Shown here in pieces: positions 24,433 to 32,648 of a stretch of DNA of 64,000 nt (positions within the stretch are counted from its first letter, which is position 1; each line of letters starts with the position of its first letter). Below the pieces are notes generated by a model. That model was not told the DNA's origin, made no database searches, and saw only the letters and a program-made list of their open reading frames with translations. The stretch is from NCBI RefSeq assembly GCF_029946505.1, contig NZ_JARZHG010000015.1, forward strand, positions 124,001 to 188,000, in the 5' to 3' direction. The position numbers were made by a program, and so were the translations under genes. Source of the DNA: Polyangium sp. y55x31 (GTDB taxonomy: Bacteria; Myxococcota_A; Polyangia; Polyangiales; Polyangiaceae).

Positions 24433-26399
24433 GCCCTCACCTCGGCGCTCAGCGTACGCGATTTCGTCGCGCCCTCGGCGGGTTTTTCGAGAAGCTCGTC
24501 CATGATGGTCGGATCGGCGAGCGTGGTCGTGTCGCCGAGGTTCTCGGTTTCGCCGCAGGCGATCTTGCGCAAGATGCGGCGCATGATCTTGCCCGAGCGT
24601 GTCTTCGGCAGGCCCGAGACGATGCGGAATCCGTCCGGCGTGGCGATCGGGCCGATCGCGCGGCGCACCTGCTCCTTCAGCGCGCCCTGGAGCTCGACCT
24701 CGCTGCGGCACGAGACGCCGGGCCTGAGGACGACATACGCAAAGATGCCCGTGCCCTTGATGGCGTGCGGGACGCCCACGACGGCCGCCTCGGCAATCGC
24801 GTCGTGCTCGGCGAGCGCGCTCTCGACCTCGGCGGTACCGAGCCTGTGGCCCGAGACATTGAGCACGTCGTCGACGCGCCCCGTGACCCAGATGTCGCCG
24901 TCCTCGTCGCGCAGGCATCCGTCGCCCGTGAAATACAGGCCCGGGAAACGCGCGTAATAGGTCTCGCGGAAGCGGCGATGATCCCCATAAAGCGTGCGGG
25001 CCTGGCCGGGCCAGGAGCGTTTGACGCAGAGGTTGCCGTTGACGCCGTTTTTATCGAGGATGTGGCCCTGATCGTCGAGGACGGCGAGCTCCACGCCGAA
25101 AAAGGGTCTCGTCGCGGATCCCGGCTTCGTGGGCGTCACGAAGGGCAGCGGCGTGACGAGGACGCCGCCCGTCTCGGTTTGCCAGAACGTATCGACGACG
25201 GCGGCGCGGCCTTTGCCGACCTGATCGTGGTACCAGCGCCAGGCCTCGGGGTTGATGGGCTCGCCGGCCGAGGCGAGGACACGCAGCGTGTCGCGGCTCG
25301 ACGTTTCGAGGTACGTATCCCCGGCGGCCATGAGCGAGCGAAGCGCGGTCGGCGCGGTGTAGAGCTGCGTGGCCTTCAGATCGTCGACGATCTGCCAGAT
25401 GCGGCTCGCGTCGGGGTAATTCGGGAGCGTTTCGAGCAGCACCGTGGTCGTGCCATTCACGAGCGGGCCGTACACCACGTAACTGTGGCCCGTGATCCAG
25501 CCGAGATCGGCGGTGCAGAAATGGACGTCGTCCGGGCGCACGTCGAACACGACCGCGTGCGTGAGGGCCGCATACACGAGGTATCCGCCGGTCGTGTGCA
25601 GGACGCCCTTGGGTTTGCCCGTGGAGCCGGACGTGTAGAGGATGAAGAGCGGGTCTTCGGAGGCCATCCATTCGACGGGACAGGTCGAGCGGTGCTTGTC
25701 CATGACCTCGTCGAGGAAATGGTCGCGACCCGCTTGCATGGGCACGGGCGCGTCCGTGCGGCGCGAGACGAGGACCGTGTGGACGAGCGAGAGGCCCTCG
25801 ACCGCGTCGTCGACGATGTGCTTGAGCGGAATGCGCTTCGGACCGCGGAGCGCCTCGTTCGCCGTGAGGACGACCTCGCAGCCCGCGTCGAGGATCCGCT
25901 CGCGCAGGCTCTCGGCCGAGAAGCCGGCGAAGACCACGGAATGGACCGCGCCGATGCGCGCGCAGGCGAGCATCGCGTAGACGAGCTCGGGGATCATCGG
26001 CATGTAGAGACAAACCCGGTCGCCCTTGCGCACGCCGAACGATTTGAGGACATTCGCGATGCGACAAACCTCGTGCTTGAGCTTCTGGAAGGAGATACGC
26101 TCGTACTCGCCGGGCTCGTTTTTCGCCCAGACGAGCGCCGTCTTGTGCGGGCGGTGGGCCGCGTGCCGGTCGACGGCGTTGAAGCAGGCATTGAGGCGTC
26201 CGCCGGAGAACCAGGCGACGTCGGCGCCCTCGGGGTCGACGTCGACGGTCCCGTGCGGCGGGTAAAACCAGGAGAGGGCGCGGGCGCGCTCCGACCAGAA
26301 GACCTCGGGCTCGTCGAGGCTCTGGCGATAGAGGGCCTCGTAGTCCTCCATCGAGCGGATCTTCGGGTGGTAGGCGAGCGGTTCATCTGCGAATTTCAT
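24429..26399 (-). CDS. acs: Acetyl-CoA synthetase
   Basis: AMP-forming acetate:CoA ligase, converting acetate, ATP and CoA to acetyl-CoA. At 656 residues it is full length. Visible motifs: the AMP-binding loop YTSGSTGKPKG near 264, WQTETGG near 412, YFTGD near 505, and PKTRSGKIMRR near 600-610 with the regulatory acetylation lysine at about K604. The ATG at 26399 is preceded by GGAGGAA. It lies between a porin gene and the DUF485-actP pair in one operon, a dedicated acetate-scavenging unit. Confidence 0.97.
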   Translation of the reverse strand: MKFADEPLAYHPKIRSMEDYEALYRQSLDEPEVFWSERARALSWFYPPHGTVDVDPEGADVAWFSGGRLNACFNAVDRHAAHRPHKTALVWAKNEPGEYERISFQKLKHEVCRIANVLKSFGVRKGDRVCLYMPMIPELVYAMLACARIGAVHSVVFAGFSAESLRERILDAGCEVVLTANEALRGPKRIPLKHIVDDAVEGLSLVHTVLVSRRTDAPVPMQAGRDHFLDEVMDKHRSTCPVEWMASEDPLFILYTSGSTGKPKGVLHTTGGYLVYAALTHAVVFDVRPDDVHFCTADLGWITGHSYVVYGPLVNGTTTVLLETLPNYPDASRIWQIVDDLKATQLYTAPTALRSLMAAGDTYLETSSRDTLRVLASAGEPINPEAWRWYHDQVGKGRAAVVDTFWQTETGGVLVTPLPFVTPTKPGSATRPFFGVELAVLDDQGHILDKNGVNGNLCVKRSWPGQARTLYGDHRRFRETYYARFPGLYFTGDGCLRDEDGDIWVTGRVDDVLNVSGHRLGTAEVESALAEHDAIAEAAVVGVPHAIKGTGIFAYVVLRPGVSCRSEVELQGALKEQVRRAIGPIATPDGFRIVSGLPKTRSGKIMRRILRKIACGETENLGDTTTLADPTIMDELLEKPAEGATKSRTLSAEVRA

Positions 26400-26438
26400 G
26401 TTCTTCCTCCCATTTCGTGATAGCGGCGCGCGCCCTCG

Positions 26439-27776
26439 TCAGTAGAACACCTGCGCCTGCATCGTGATTTCGTTCTTGCGGTCCGTCTCGATCGGTTTGC
26501 CCTCGGGTTGCGCCGTGAACACCGGACGACTGCGATAATTCAGCGTGAGCTTTCCGTGGTGCCCGACGACAAACCAGTTGAGCCCGACGTCGGGCACGAG
26601 CACGGCGTCGTCGAGGCCCTCGAACTGGCTGCGCCGCACGGCGACGTAAGGCTGGAGCTGTCCCGCGCGGCCCATGTCGGGGAGCAAAAACCCCGCGTGC
26701 CCGTAGATCTGCATGCCCGTGCCGGCGGTGGGCACGGCGTTGCCCGGGCCATTGAACGAGCCGGTCGCGCCCTCGGCGATCGCCGTCGCCGGATTCAGGA
26801 TGCCGATGTTCCGCACGTAATTCGGGCCGAAATCGGAGAGGACGAGGCCCGCGTACGCCGTGACGGCCGTGCCCTTCCAGCCCGTGGGCAGATCGAGAAA
26901 CGTGTCGACGCCGAAGAGCCGCGTGTCGGCCTTGATCTTGTCGCCGCCGTCGAGATACGCCATCGAGTCGGGGTGCCAGTAAAACCCCGCGCCGAGGTTC
27001 AGGACCTTCTTCTTGCCGAGGTACGTGCCGACGTAATAAGGCAGCGCATTCGATTCGGGTTCGAGGAAATCGTACTTGAAGTACCCCTGCACGGCCGGCA
27101 TGTTCGAGCTCGGGTCGTAATCGGCCTTCGCCTCCTTGGGCTCGCCGGCGGTGGCGAACGGGTGGTTCACGGCAGCGCGGTATTCGAGGCGCTTCCAGAG
27201 GATGCCCTTCACGTAGACGCCGAGCTGGCGCGCGAACTGGTCGGATTTGTCGATCGTCGGCCAGTTGTGGATCGGCGAGTCGATCGTCATCGTGTTGATC
27301 GTGCTCGCGCTCGCGAGGCGCGAGACGCCGTTCCAGTAATGAAGGCCGACGCCGAGCGCGAGCGCCTCGCCGGCGATCTTGTACTCGCCCCAGAGGTCGT
27401 GCAGGAAGAGCTGCGGCTTCTTCGGCGTGTCGCCCGCGCCGAACCCGCCGCCCACGGTGCTCTGGTTGTTGATGCCGAAATGCGCGAGGATGGTCAGGTC
27501 CTTGGAGAGCTGGCCGTGCAGGAGCAGGCGCGAGCGGCGAATGCCGATGTCCATGCTCGCATCCTGGGGCGCGCCGCGGACGAGCGAATCGGGGTTGTGT
27601 TCGTTATGGCGGATCCAGATCTGGTGCCACGTGAGGATGCGGAAATAACGTGTTCCGTCCTTCGAGAGGTCGATCTTCACGCCCTTGTCGATCGACGGAT
27701 CGTATTCGGCCCGCGCGACGCCCGCCGTCGCCACGAGCGAAAGCCCTGCCAAAGCCGCCGTGAGACACCTCTTCAT
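26439..27776 (-). CDS. Outer-membrane porin-like beta-barrel protein
   Basis: A cleavable signal peptide (MKRCLTAALAGLSLVATAGVARA-E) is followed by about 420 residues of alternating polar and hydrophobic strands ending in an aromatic residue (QVFY), as outer-membrane barrels do. Short repeats such as LTILAHFGINNQ, LEYRAAVNHPF and LNLGAGFYWH recall phosphate-selective porin O/P-like proteins, though I cannot place it exactly. As first gene of the acs-actP operon it probably passes acetate or other small carboxylates through the outer membrane (inference from context). The leader is about 100 bases long downstream of the sigma-54-type promoter. Confidence 0.8.
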   Translation of the reverse strand: MKRCLTAALAGLSLVATAGVARAEYDPSIDKGVKIDLSKDGTRYFRILTWHQIWIRHNEHNPDSLVRGAPQDASMDIGIRRSRLLLHGQLSKDLTILAHFGINNQSTVGGGFGAGDTPKKPQLFLHDLWGEYKIAGEALALGVGLHYWNGVSRLASASTINTMTIDSPIHNWPTIDKSDQFARQLGVYVKGILWKRLEYRAAVNHPFATAGEPKEAKADYDPSSNMPAVQGYFKYDFLEPESNALPYYVGTYLGKKKVLNLGAGFYWHPDSMAYLDGGDKIKADTRLFGVDTFLDLPTGWKGTAVTAYAGLVLSDFGPNYVRNIGILNPATAIAEGATGSFNGPGNAVPTAGTGMQIYGHAGFLLPDMGRAGQLQPYVAVRRSQFEGLDDAVLVPDVGLNWFVVGHHGKLTLNYRSRPVFTAQPEGKPIETDRKNEITMQAQVFY

Positions 27777-27882
27777 GGACGACCCCCAAAGCCGCGCCGG
27801 CGCTCCAGCGGGCGGAAAAGCGGGGAACGGGGGGCCCGAGGCAACCGTGGTCGGGCACGTCCCCGTTCGCCGGAAAAACCGG

Positions 27883-27900
27883 ATTGCAATGCCCGTACCA
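27883..27900 (-). promoter_or_regulatory. Sigma-54 (RpoN) promoter of the porin-acs-actP operon
   Basis: On the minus strand the sequence reads TGGTACGGGCATTGCAAT. Against the consensus TGGCACG-N4-TTGCA there is one mismatch, and the invariant GG and GC dinucleotides are exactly ten bases apart. The predicted transcription start is near 27874, about 97 bases before the porin ATG. An NtrC-type activator with an intact GAFTGA loop is encoded divergently. Confidence 0.8.
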
Positions 27901-27948
27901 GGCGCGGATCACGGGCGCGCGCCGCGACGAAACCGCATCGCGTGGCGT

Positions 27949-27959
27949 TTCGTAACGAT
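27949..27959. promoter_or_regulatory. Palindrome, upstream activator site 1 (candidate)
   Basis: TTCGTAACGAT is an 11-base odd palindrome with one mismatch. It lies about 56 bases upstream of the -24 element of the sigma-54 promoter and 23 bases from a matching site, placing both on the same helix face. Binding by the CbrB-like regulator is inferred. Confidence 0.55.
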
Positions 27960-27971
27960 GCGGCGTTTCCT

Positions 27972-27982
27972 TTCGTAACGAA
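27972..27982. promoter_or_regulatory. Palindrome, upstream activator site 2 (candidate)
   Basis: TTCGTAACGAA is a perfect odd palindrome (TTCGT-A-ACGAA). It shares TTTCGTAACGA with the first site. Its centre is about 79 bases upstream of the -24 element, a usual enhancer distance for NtrC-family activators. It also lies about 65 bases upstream of the divergent small membrane protein gene and could serve autoregulation. Confidence 0.55.
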
Positions 27983-28043
27983 CGCAGTGCGTCAGCACAC
28001 TCGGCGCGCGCCAAGGGCCCGCCGGATCTGGTAACGTCGCGGC

Positions 28044-28244
28044 GTGGGCATCCCTCCGCGCGCCTCCGCCGCCGAGATCTCCCTCGTCCTCTTCGGATGT
28101 GGGGCGTTCGTGGTCCTGTCGCCGCTGCGGCTCGCGTGGGCGCATCCGGGGCGCACGTGGCTCGCGCCGTTCCTCGTGTGGGTCGTCCTCGTCGCGCTCG
28201 CGGCCCTCGCGGCGCGGGGCGAGCGTAACGACCGCGGTCCCTGA
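28044..28244 (+). CDS. Small membrane protein preceding the CbrA-like kinase
   Basis: Sixty-six residues with two hydrophobic segments (AEISLVLFGCGAFVVLSPLRLAW and WLAPFLVWVVLVALAALAA). It starts at GTG and its TGA is followed after three bases by the ATG of the sensor kinase, so translation is probably coupled. In pseudomonads a comparably small hydrophobic protein gene (cbrX) precedes and is coupled to cbrA; that parallel is from memory and the sequences need not be homologous. It could stabilise or modulate the transporter part of the kinase. Confidence 0.65.
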   Translation: MGIPPRASAAEISLVLFGCGAFVVLSPLRLAWAHPGRTWLAPFLVWVVLVALAALAARGERNDRGP

Positions 28245-28247
28245 CCC

Positions 28248-31232
28248 ATGACGCTCGCGGCCTCCACCCTCTCGCTCGTCGCGCTCGGCTACCTCGCGCT
28301 GCTCTTTTTGCTCGCGCACCTCGCCGAGCGGGGGACCATTCCAGAGCGCTTCACGGGCGGACCGCTCGTGTATTCGCTGTCCCTCGGCGTGTATGCCACG
28401 TCGTGGACCTATTTCGGCGGCGTGGGGTTTGCCGATCGGCATGGCCTCACGTTCCTCGCGGTCTACCTCGGGCCGACGCTCGCGTGTATCGCCGTGCCGC
28501 TCGTCTGGCAGCCGATTTTGCGGCTCTCGCGGGATCATCAGCTCACGTCGCTCGCGGACCTCTTCGCCTTTCGATATCGCGGGCGCCGCGTGGGTGTGTT
28601 CGTCACGCTGCTCGCGCTCGTCGCGAGCGTGCCGTACATCGCGCAGCAGATCCGCGCCGTCGTGGACAGCGCGCGCGCACTCGCTCCCACGGCGTCGCCG
28701 GCGGCGCTCGGGCTCGGGTTTTCGGCGCTGCTCACCACGTTCACCGTGCTCTTCGGCGCGCGTCATTTGACGGCCCGCGAGCGGCACGGGGGGCTCGCGC
28801 TCGCGGTCGCATTCGAATCGGTCGTGAAGCTCGCCGCGCTCGTCGCGGTCGGCGCCGCGGCGCTCTTCGGCGTGCATGGCGGCATCGGGGGACTCGAAGC
28901 GTTTCTCGCGACGCACCCCGCGTTCGCCGAGCGGCTCGCGGCGCCCGTGCGCGAGGGGACGGGGTATTCGTCGCTGCTCCTCGCCTCCTTCGGCGCGGCG
29001 TTCCTCCTGCCGCGGCAATACCACGTCGCGTTCGCCGAGGGCGCGGAGGAGCGCTCGCTCCGGTTCGGCGCCGTCGCGTTCCCCGCGTTCCTCCTGCTCC
29101 TCAACCTGCCCGTTTTGCCCATTCTCTGGGCCGGCCAGCGCCTCGGGCTCGACGCCTCGCCCGACGTGTACGTGCTCGCGGTGCCCGCGGCGCTCGGGTC
29201 GACGAAGCTGCTTTTGCTCGCGTTCCTCGGCGGGGTCTCCGCGGCGAGCGCGATGGTGATCGTCACGACGATCGCCCTCGCCGGCATGTGCGTCAACTAT
29301 TTCGTATTGCCGGTTCGTTTCGACAAACTCGGCGACGATCCGTACGGGCGGCTGCTCTGGCTGCGCCGCGCGCTGGTCGCGGCGATCATCTTCGCGGGGT
29401 ATGGGTTTTACCGGGTGCAGGAGCGCGGCGGGCTGCTCGTCGAGACGGGCATCGTGTCGTTCGTCGCGTTCGCCCAGTTCCTCCCGGGCCTCATCGGCGT
29501 GCTGTTCTGGAAACACGCGACGCGAGCGGGATTTCTGGCAGGGCTCGGCGCGGGCTCCTCGGTCTGGGTGGCGGCGGCACTGCTGCCGCTTCTGTCACGC
29601 ACCGGGGTTTTACCGGACGATCTTTTTGCGCGAGCGCTCTTCGGCGCGGACCTCGGCGATAGCTGGACCTTGCCCACGGTCCTGTCCTTGTCGGTGAATC
29701 TGGCGCTCTTCTGCGGCGTGTCGCTGCGCGGTCGGCAATCGCCCGAAGAAGCCGAGGCGGCGCGGATCTGCGCGCGAGAGGCCATCGTCGTGGGGCCGCC
29801 CGCGACGCCGTGGGGCTCAGCGTCCGAGCTCGAACGGGCCCTCGCGCGAAAGGTGGGCGCCGCGGTGGCCGAGGCCGAGGTCACGCGCGCCCTCGGCGAG
29901 CTCGCCCTCTCGCGGGAAGGGCTCGGCCGCGCGGATCTGCGCCGGCTCGGCGATCAGGTCGAGCGAAACTTGTCGGGCCTGTTCGGGCCGATCCTCGCGC
30001 GGCTGCTCGTCCATCCGGCCGAGCGCGGCGAAGGCGACGACGCCGCGCTCGCCGATCAGCTCCGCTTCCTCGACGAACGCCTCAATCGGCCCGCCCTCGG
30101 GCTCACGGGAATCGCGGCGGAGCTCGATCTTTTGCGTCGGTATTTGCGCGCGGTCCTCGAAGATTTGCCGATCGGCGTCTGCGCGCTCGGGCCACGCCGC
30201 GATGTCATTTTGTGGAATCGCGCGCTCGCTCGTACGACCGGAATCGCGCCGGAAGCCGCGTCGGGTTTGCCCCTCGAACGATTGCCCGATCCCTTTGGGC
30301 CTGCCCTTTCCTCGTTCGCGGATGACGCCACGCGCGCGGAGGCCGACGTCGACCTCGACGACGGCCGGCGGCGCCTCGCCGTACGGCTGCACAAGGCTTT
30401 GCTCGATTCCGAGGGCGCGGGCGCGACGGGCGCGCCGTTTGGCCTCGTGCTCCTCCTGGAAGATCGCACGGAGCGCGCGGCGCTCGAAGCACAGCTCGTG
30501 CATCGGGATCGCCTCGCCTCGGTCGGTCGGCTCGCGGCCGGCGTGGCGCACGAGATCGGCAATCCGCTGACCGGTATCACGTGCCTCGCGCAAAACCTGG
30601 CCGAGGAGCCCGACGCCGCCGAGGCGCGGGCGCGGGCACGGCTCATCCTGGAGCAAGCGGGGCGTATCGATGCGATCGTTCGATCGCTGCTCGGATACAG
30701 CCACGCGGGCGCGAGCGCGGTCGAGCCGGGGCCGGAGGGCGTGTTCACCCGCGTCCCGCTCGCGCCGGTCGTCGATCAGGCCATCGCGCTCGTGCGGCTC
30801 GATCGAACGGGCAAGCGGATCCAGATGGAAAACGTATGTCCGGACAATCTCGCCGTCCGCGCCGATCGGCAACGCCTGACCCAGATCCTCATCAATCTGC
30901 TGACGAATGCCTCTGACGCGTCGCAGGAAGGAGGCAGCGTGTTCATCGACGCGGAGCGGCAGGACGAGACGGTGGTGCTGCGCGTCATCGACGCGGGGAC
31001 GGGCATTCCGGAGGACGTGAAGGCGCGGATGTTCGACCCGTTTTTCACCACGAAGCCACGCGGCGAGGGCACCGGGCTCGGCCTCGCCGTGGTGGAGAGC
31101 ATCGCGCGGGAGCACGGCGGCGCGGTGTGGGTCGAGAGCGAGGAGGGCGTGGGGACGACGGTGCACGTGCGGCTTCCGCTCGCGCCGCGTCTGGGCGAAG
31201 ATGAGCCGTCCGCGTTTGGCAAGACGATCTGA
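28248..31232 (+). CDS. Sensor histidine kinase with sodium:solute symporter domain (CbrA-like)
   Basis: Residues 1 to about 490 form an SSS-family transporter core with some 12-13 helices. A linker of about 130 residues, a PAS-like segment (about 625-740, with LEDLPIGVCALGPRRDVILWNRA) and the kinase core follow. The H-box GVAHEIGNPLTGI has the phospho-acceptor at His768; ATPase motifs are LINLLTNASDAS, DAGTGIP and GEGTGLGLAVV. Such proteins sense or transport a carbon source and control its use. The gene overlaps the response-regulator start (TGATG) and is divergent from the acetate operon, so acetate or a related metabolite is the likely signal (inference). Confidence 0.92.
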   Translation: MTLAASTLSLVALGYLALLFLLAHLAERGTIPERFTGGPLVYSLSLGVYATSWTYFGGVGFADRHGLTFLAVYLGPTLACIAVPLVWQPILRLSRDHQLTSLADLFAFRYRGRRVGVFVTLLALVASVPYIAQQIRAVVDSARALAPTASPAALGLGFSALLTTFTVLFGARHLTARERHGGLALAVAFESVVKLAALVAVGAAALFGVHGGIGGLEAFLATHPAFAERLAAPVREGTGYSSLLLASFGAAFLLPRQYHVAFAEGAEERSLRFGAVAFPAFLLLLNLPVLPILWAGQRLGLDASPDVYVLAVPAALGSTKLLLLAFLGGVSAASAMVIVTTIALAGMCVNYFVLPVRFDKLGDDPYGRLLWLRRALVAAIIFAGYGFYRVQERGGLLVETGIVSFVAFAQFLPGLIGVLFWKHATRAGFLAGLGAGSSVWVAAALLPLLSRTGVLPDDLFARALFGADLGDSWTLPTVLSLSVNLALFCGVSLRGRQSPEEAEAARICAREAIVVGPPATPWGSASELERALARKVGAAVAEAEVTRALGELALSREGLGRADLRRLGDQVERNLSGLFGPILARLLVHPAERGEGDDAALADQLRFLDERLNRPALGLTGIAAELDLLRRYLRAVLEDLPIGVCALGPRRDVILWNRALARTTGIAPEAASGLPLERLPDPFGPALSSFADDATRAEADVDLDDGRRRLAVRLHKALLDSEGAGATGAPFGLVLLLEDRTERAALEAQLVHRDRLASVGRLAAGVAHEIGNPLTGITCLAQNLAEEPDAAEARARARLILEQAGRIDAIVRSLLGYSHAGASAVEPGPEGVFTRVPLAPVVDQAIALVRLDRTGKRIQMENVCPDNLAVRADRQRLTQILINLLTNASDASQEGGSVFIDAERQDETVVLRVIDAGTGIPEDVKARMFDPFFTTKPRGEGTGLGLAVVESIAREHGGAVWVESEEGVGTTVHVRLPLAPRLGEDEPSAFGKTI

Positions 31233-32575
31233 TGCCCCGGATCCTCCTCGTCGAAGACGAATCCATCATCCGGAGCGAGCTCCGTCGCCTGCTCGCGCGC
31301 GAAGGCCACGACGTCGCCGAGGCGCAGAGCGTGCGGGAAGCCGAGGAGGAGCACGATCTCGCGTCCTTCGATCTCGTGATCACCGACGTGCGGCTGCCCG
31401 GCGCGCCCGGCACGGACCTCATCGGTTCGAGCGCCGCGCACGGGGTGCCCGTCCTCGTGATGACGAGTTACGCGACCGTACGATCCGCGGTCGACGTGAT
31501 GAAGCGCGGCGCGGTCGATTATCTGTCGAAGCCGTTCGAACACGACGAGCTGCTCGCGCTCGTCGAGCGGATCCTGTCGCGCCCGCGCACCGCTGCGGAG
31601 GCCCCCGCGGCGCCCGCCGCGCGCGTGGACGGAGGCGCGTTCGAGGGCTTGATCGGCAGGTCGGCGGCGATGCGCGAGGTCGAGGCGCGCCTGCGCAAGG
31701 TCGCGCCCACGGACGCGACGGTGCTCGTGCTCGGCGAGAGCGGGACGGGCAAGGAGCTCGTCGCGGCCGCGATTCATCGCATGAGCCGGCGCAGCGGGCG
31801 CGCGTTCGTGCCCGTCAACTGCGCGGCCATCCCCGAGGGTCTGATCGAGAGCGAGCTCTTCGGTCACGAGCGCGGCGCGTTCACGGGCGCGACGAGCGCG
31901 CACGCGGGGCTCGTCGAGGCGGCCGACGGCGGCACGTTGTTCCTCGACGAGATCGGCGAGCTGCCGCAGTCGGCGCAGGCGCGGCTGCTCAGGTTCTTGC
32001 AGACGGGCGAGGTGCGGCACGTGGGCTCGACGCGGGCGCGCAAGGTCTCGGTGAGGCTCGTCGCGGCCACGCACAGAGACCTCGCGGCGATGGTGCAGGC
32101 GGGCACGTTCCGGAGCGATCTTTATTTTCGACTGCGCGTCATCGAGGTCCGGCTGCCGCCGCTGCGGGAGCGGGGCGACGACGCGCTCGCGCTCGCGAGC
32201 CATTTCATCACCGAGGGATCCCGAAAAGCGGGGCGGCCGGTGCCCGCGCTCTCGCCGGACGCCGAGAAGGCCATCATGACCCATTCCTGGCCCGGCAACG
32301 TGCGCGAGCTCGAAAATGCGATCGAGCGCGCGCTGATCCTCTCCGACGGCGGGACGATTACCGCGGAGCTGCTCGGCCTGGAGGCCGAGGAAGAGAGCCG
32401 CGGCGCGGCACAGGCACAGCTCCCCTCGGACGTGTCGCTGGAAGAATATTTCCGTCGGTTCGTCTTGGAAAACCAGGACACCATGACGGAGACCGAATTG
32501 GCGAAGCGGCTCGGGATCAGCCGAAAGACGCTGTGGGAGCGCCGGCAAAGGATGGGGCTTTCGCGCTCGAAGTGA
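31232..32575 (+). CDS. NtrC-family sigma-54-dependent response regulator (CbrB-like)
   Basis: The receiver domain (1-120) has the phospho-acceptor Asp52 in ITDVRLPG and the switch residues MTSYAT and SKP. The AAA+ domain (about 140-375) has Walker A GESGTGKE, the sigma-54-contacting GAFTGA loop, and Walker B GGTLFLDEIGELP. A Fis-type helix-turn-helix ends the protein (TETELAKRLGISRKTLWERRQ). It overlaps the kinase stop by one base. It should activate the sigma-54 promoter in front of the divergent porin-acs-actP operon by binding the two palindromes between them (inference). Confidence 0.95.
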   Translation: MPRILLVEDESIIRSELRRLLAREGHDVAEAQSVREAEEEHDLASFDLVITDVRLPGAPGTDLIGSSAAHGVPVLVMTSYATVRSAVDVMKRGAVDYLSKPFEHDELLALVERILSRPRTAAEAPAAPAARVDGGAFEGLIGRSAAMREVEARLRKVAPTDATVLVLGESGTGKELVAAAIHRMSRRSGRAFVPVNCAAIPEGLIESELFGHERGAFTGATSAHAGLVEAADGGTLFLDEIGELPQSAQARLLRFLQTGEVRHVGSTRARKVSVRLVAATHRDLAAMVQAGTFRSDLYFRLRVIEVRLPPLRERGDDALALASHFITEGSRKAGRPVPALSPDAEKAIMTHSWPGNVRELENAIERALILSDGGTITAELLGLEAEEESRGAAQAQLPSDVSLEEYFRRFVLENQDTMTETELAKRLGISRKTLWERRQRMGLSRSK

Positions 32576-32583
32576 GGGCGGCG

Positions 32584-32615
32584 TTGACAATCGCGCTGCC
32601 GTACGCGAGCATACC
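32584..32615 (+). promoter_or_regulatory. Possible sigma-70-type promoter of the RCC1 lipoprotein gene
   Basis: A perfect TTGACA hexamer stands at 32584-32589. The best -10 candidate, CATACC at 32610-32615, is poor and the spacer is 20 bases. Position, just after the regulator gene and about 35-65 bases before the next ATG, fits a promoter, but the evidence is mainly the -35 element. Confidence 0.3.
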
Positions 32616-32648
32616 GCGGCAGGCTTCGTTTTCCTTCGAGGTTCCATC

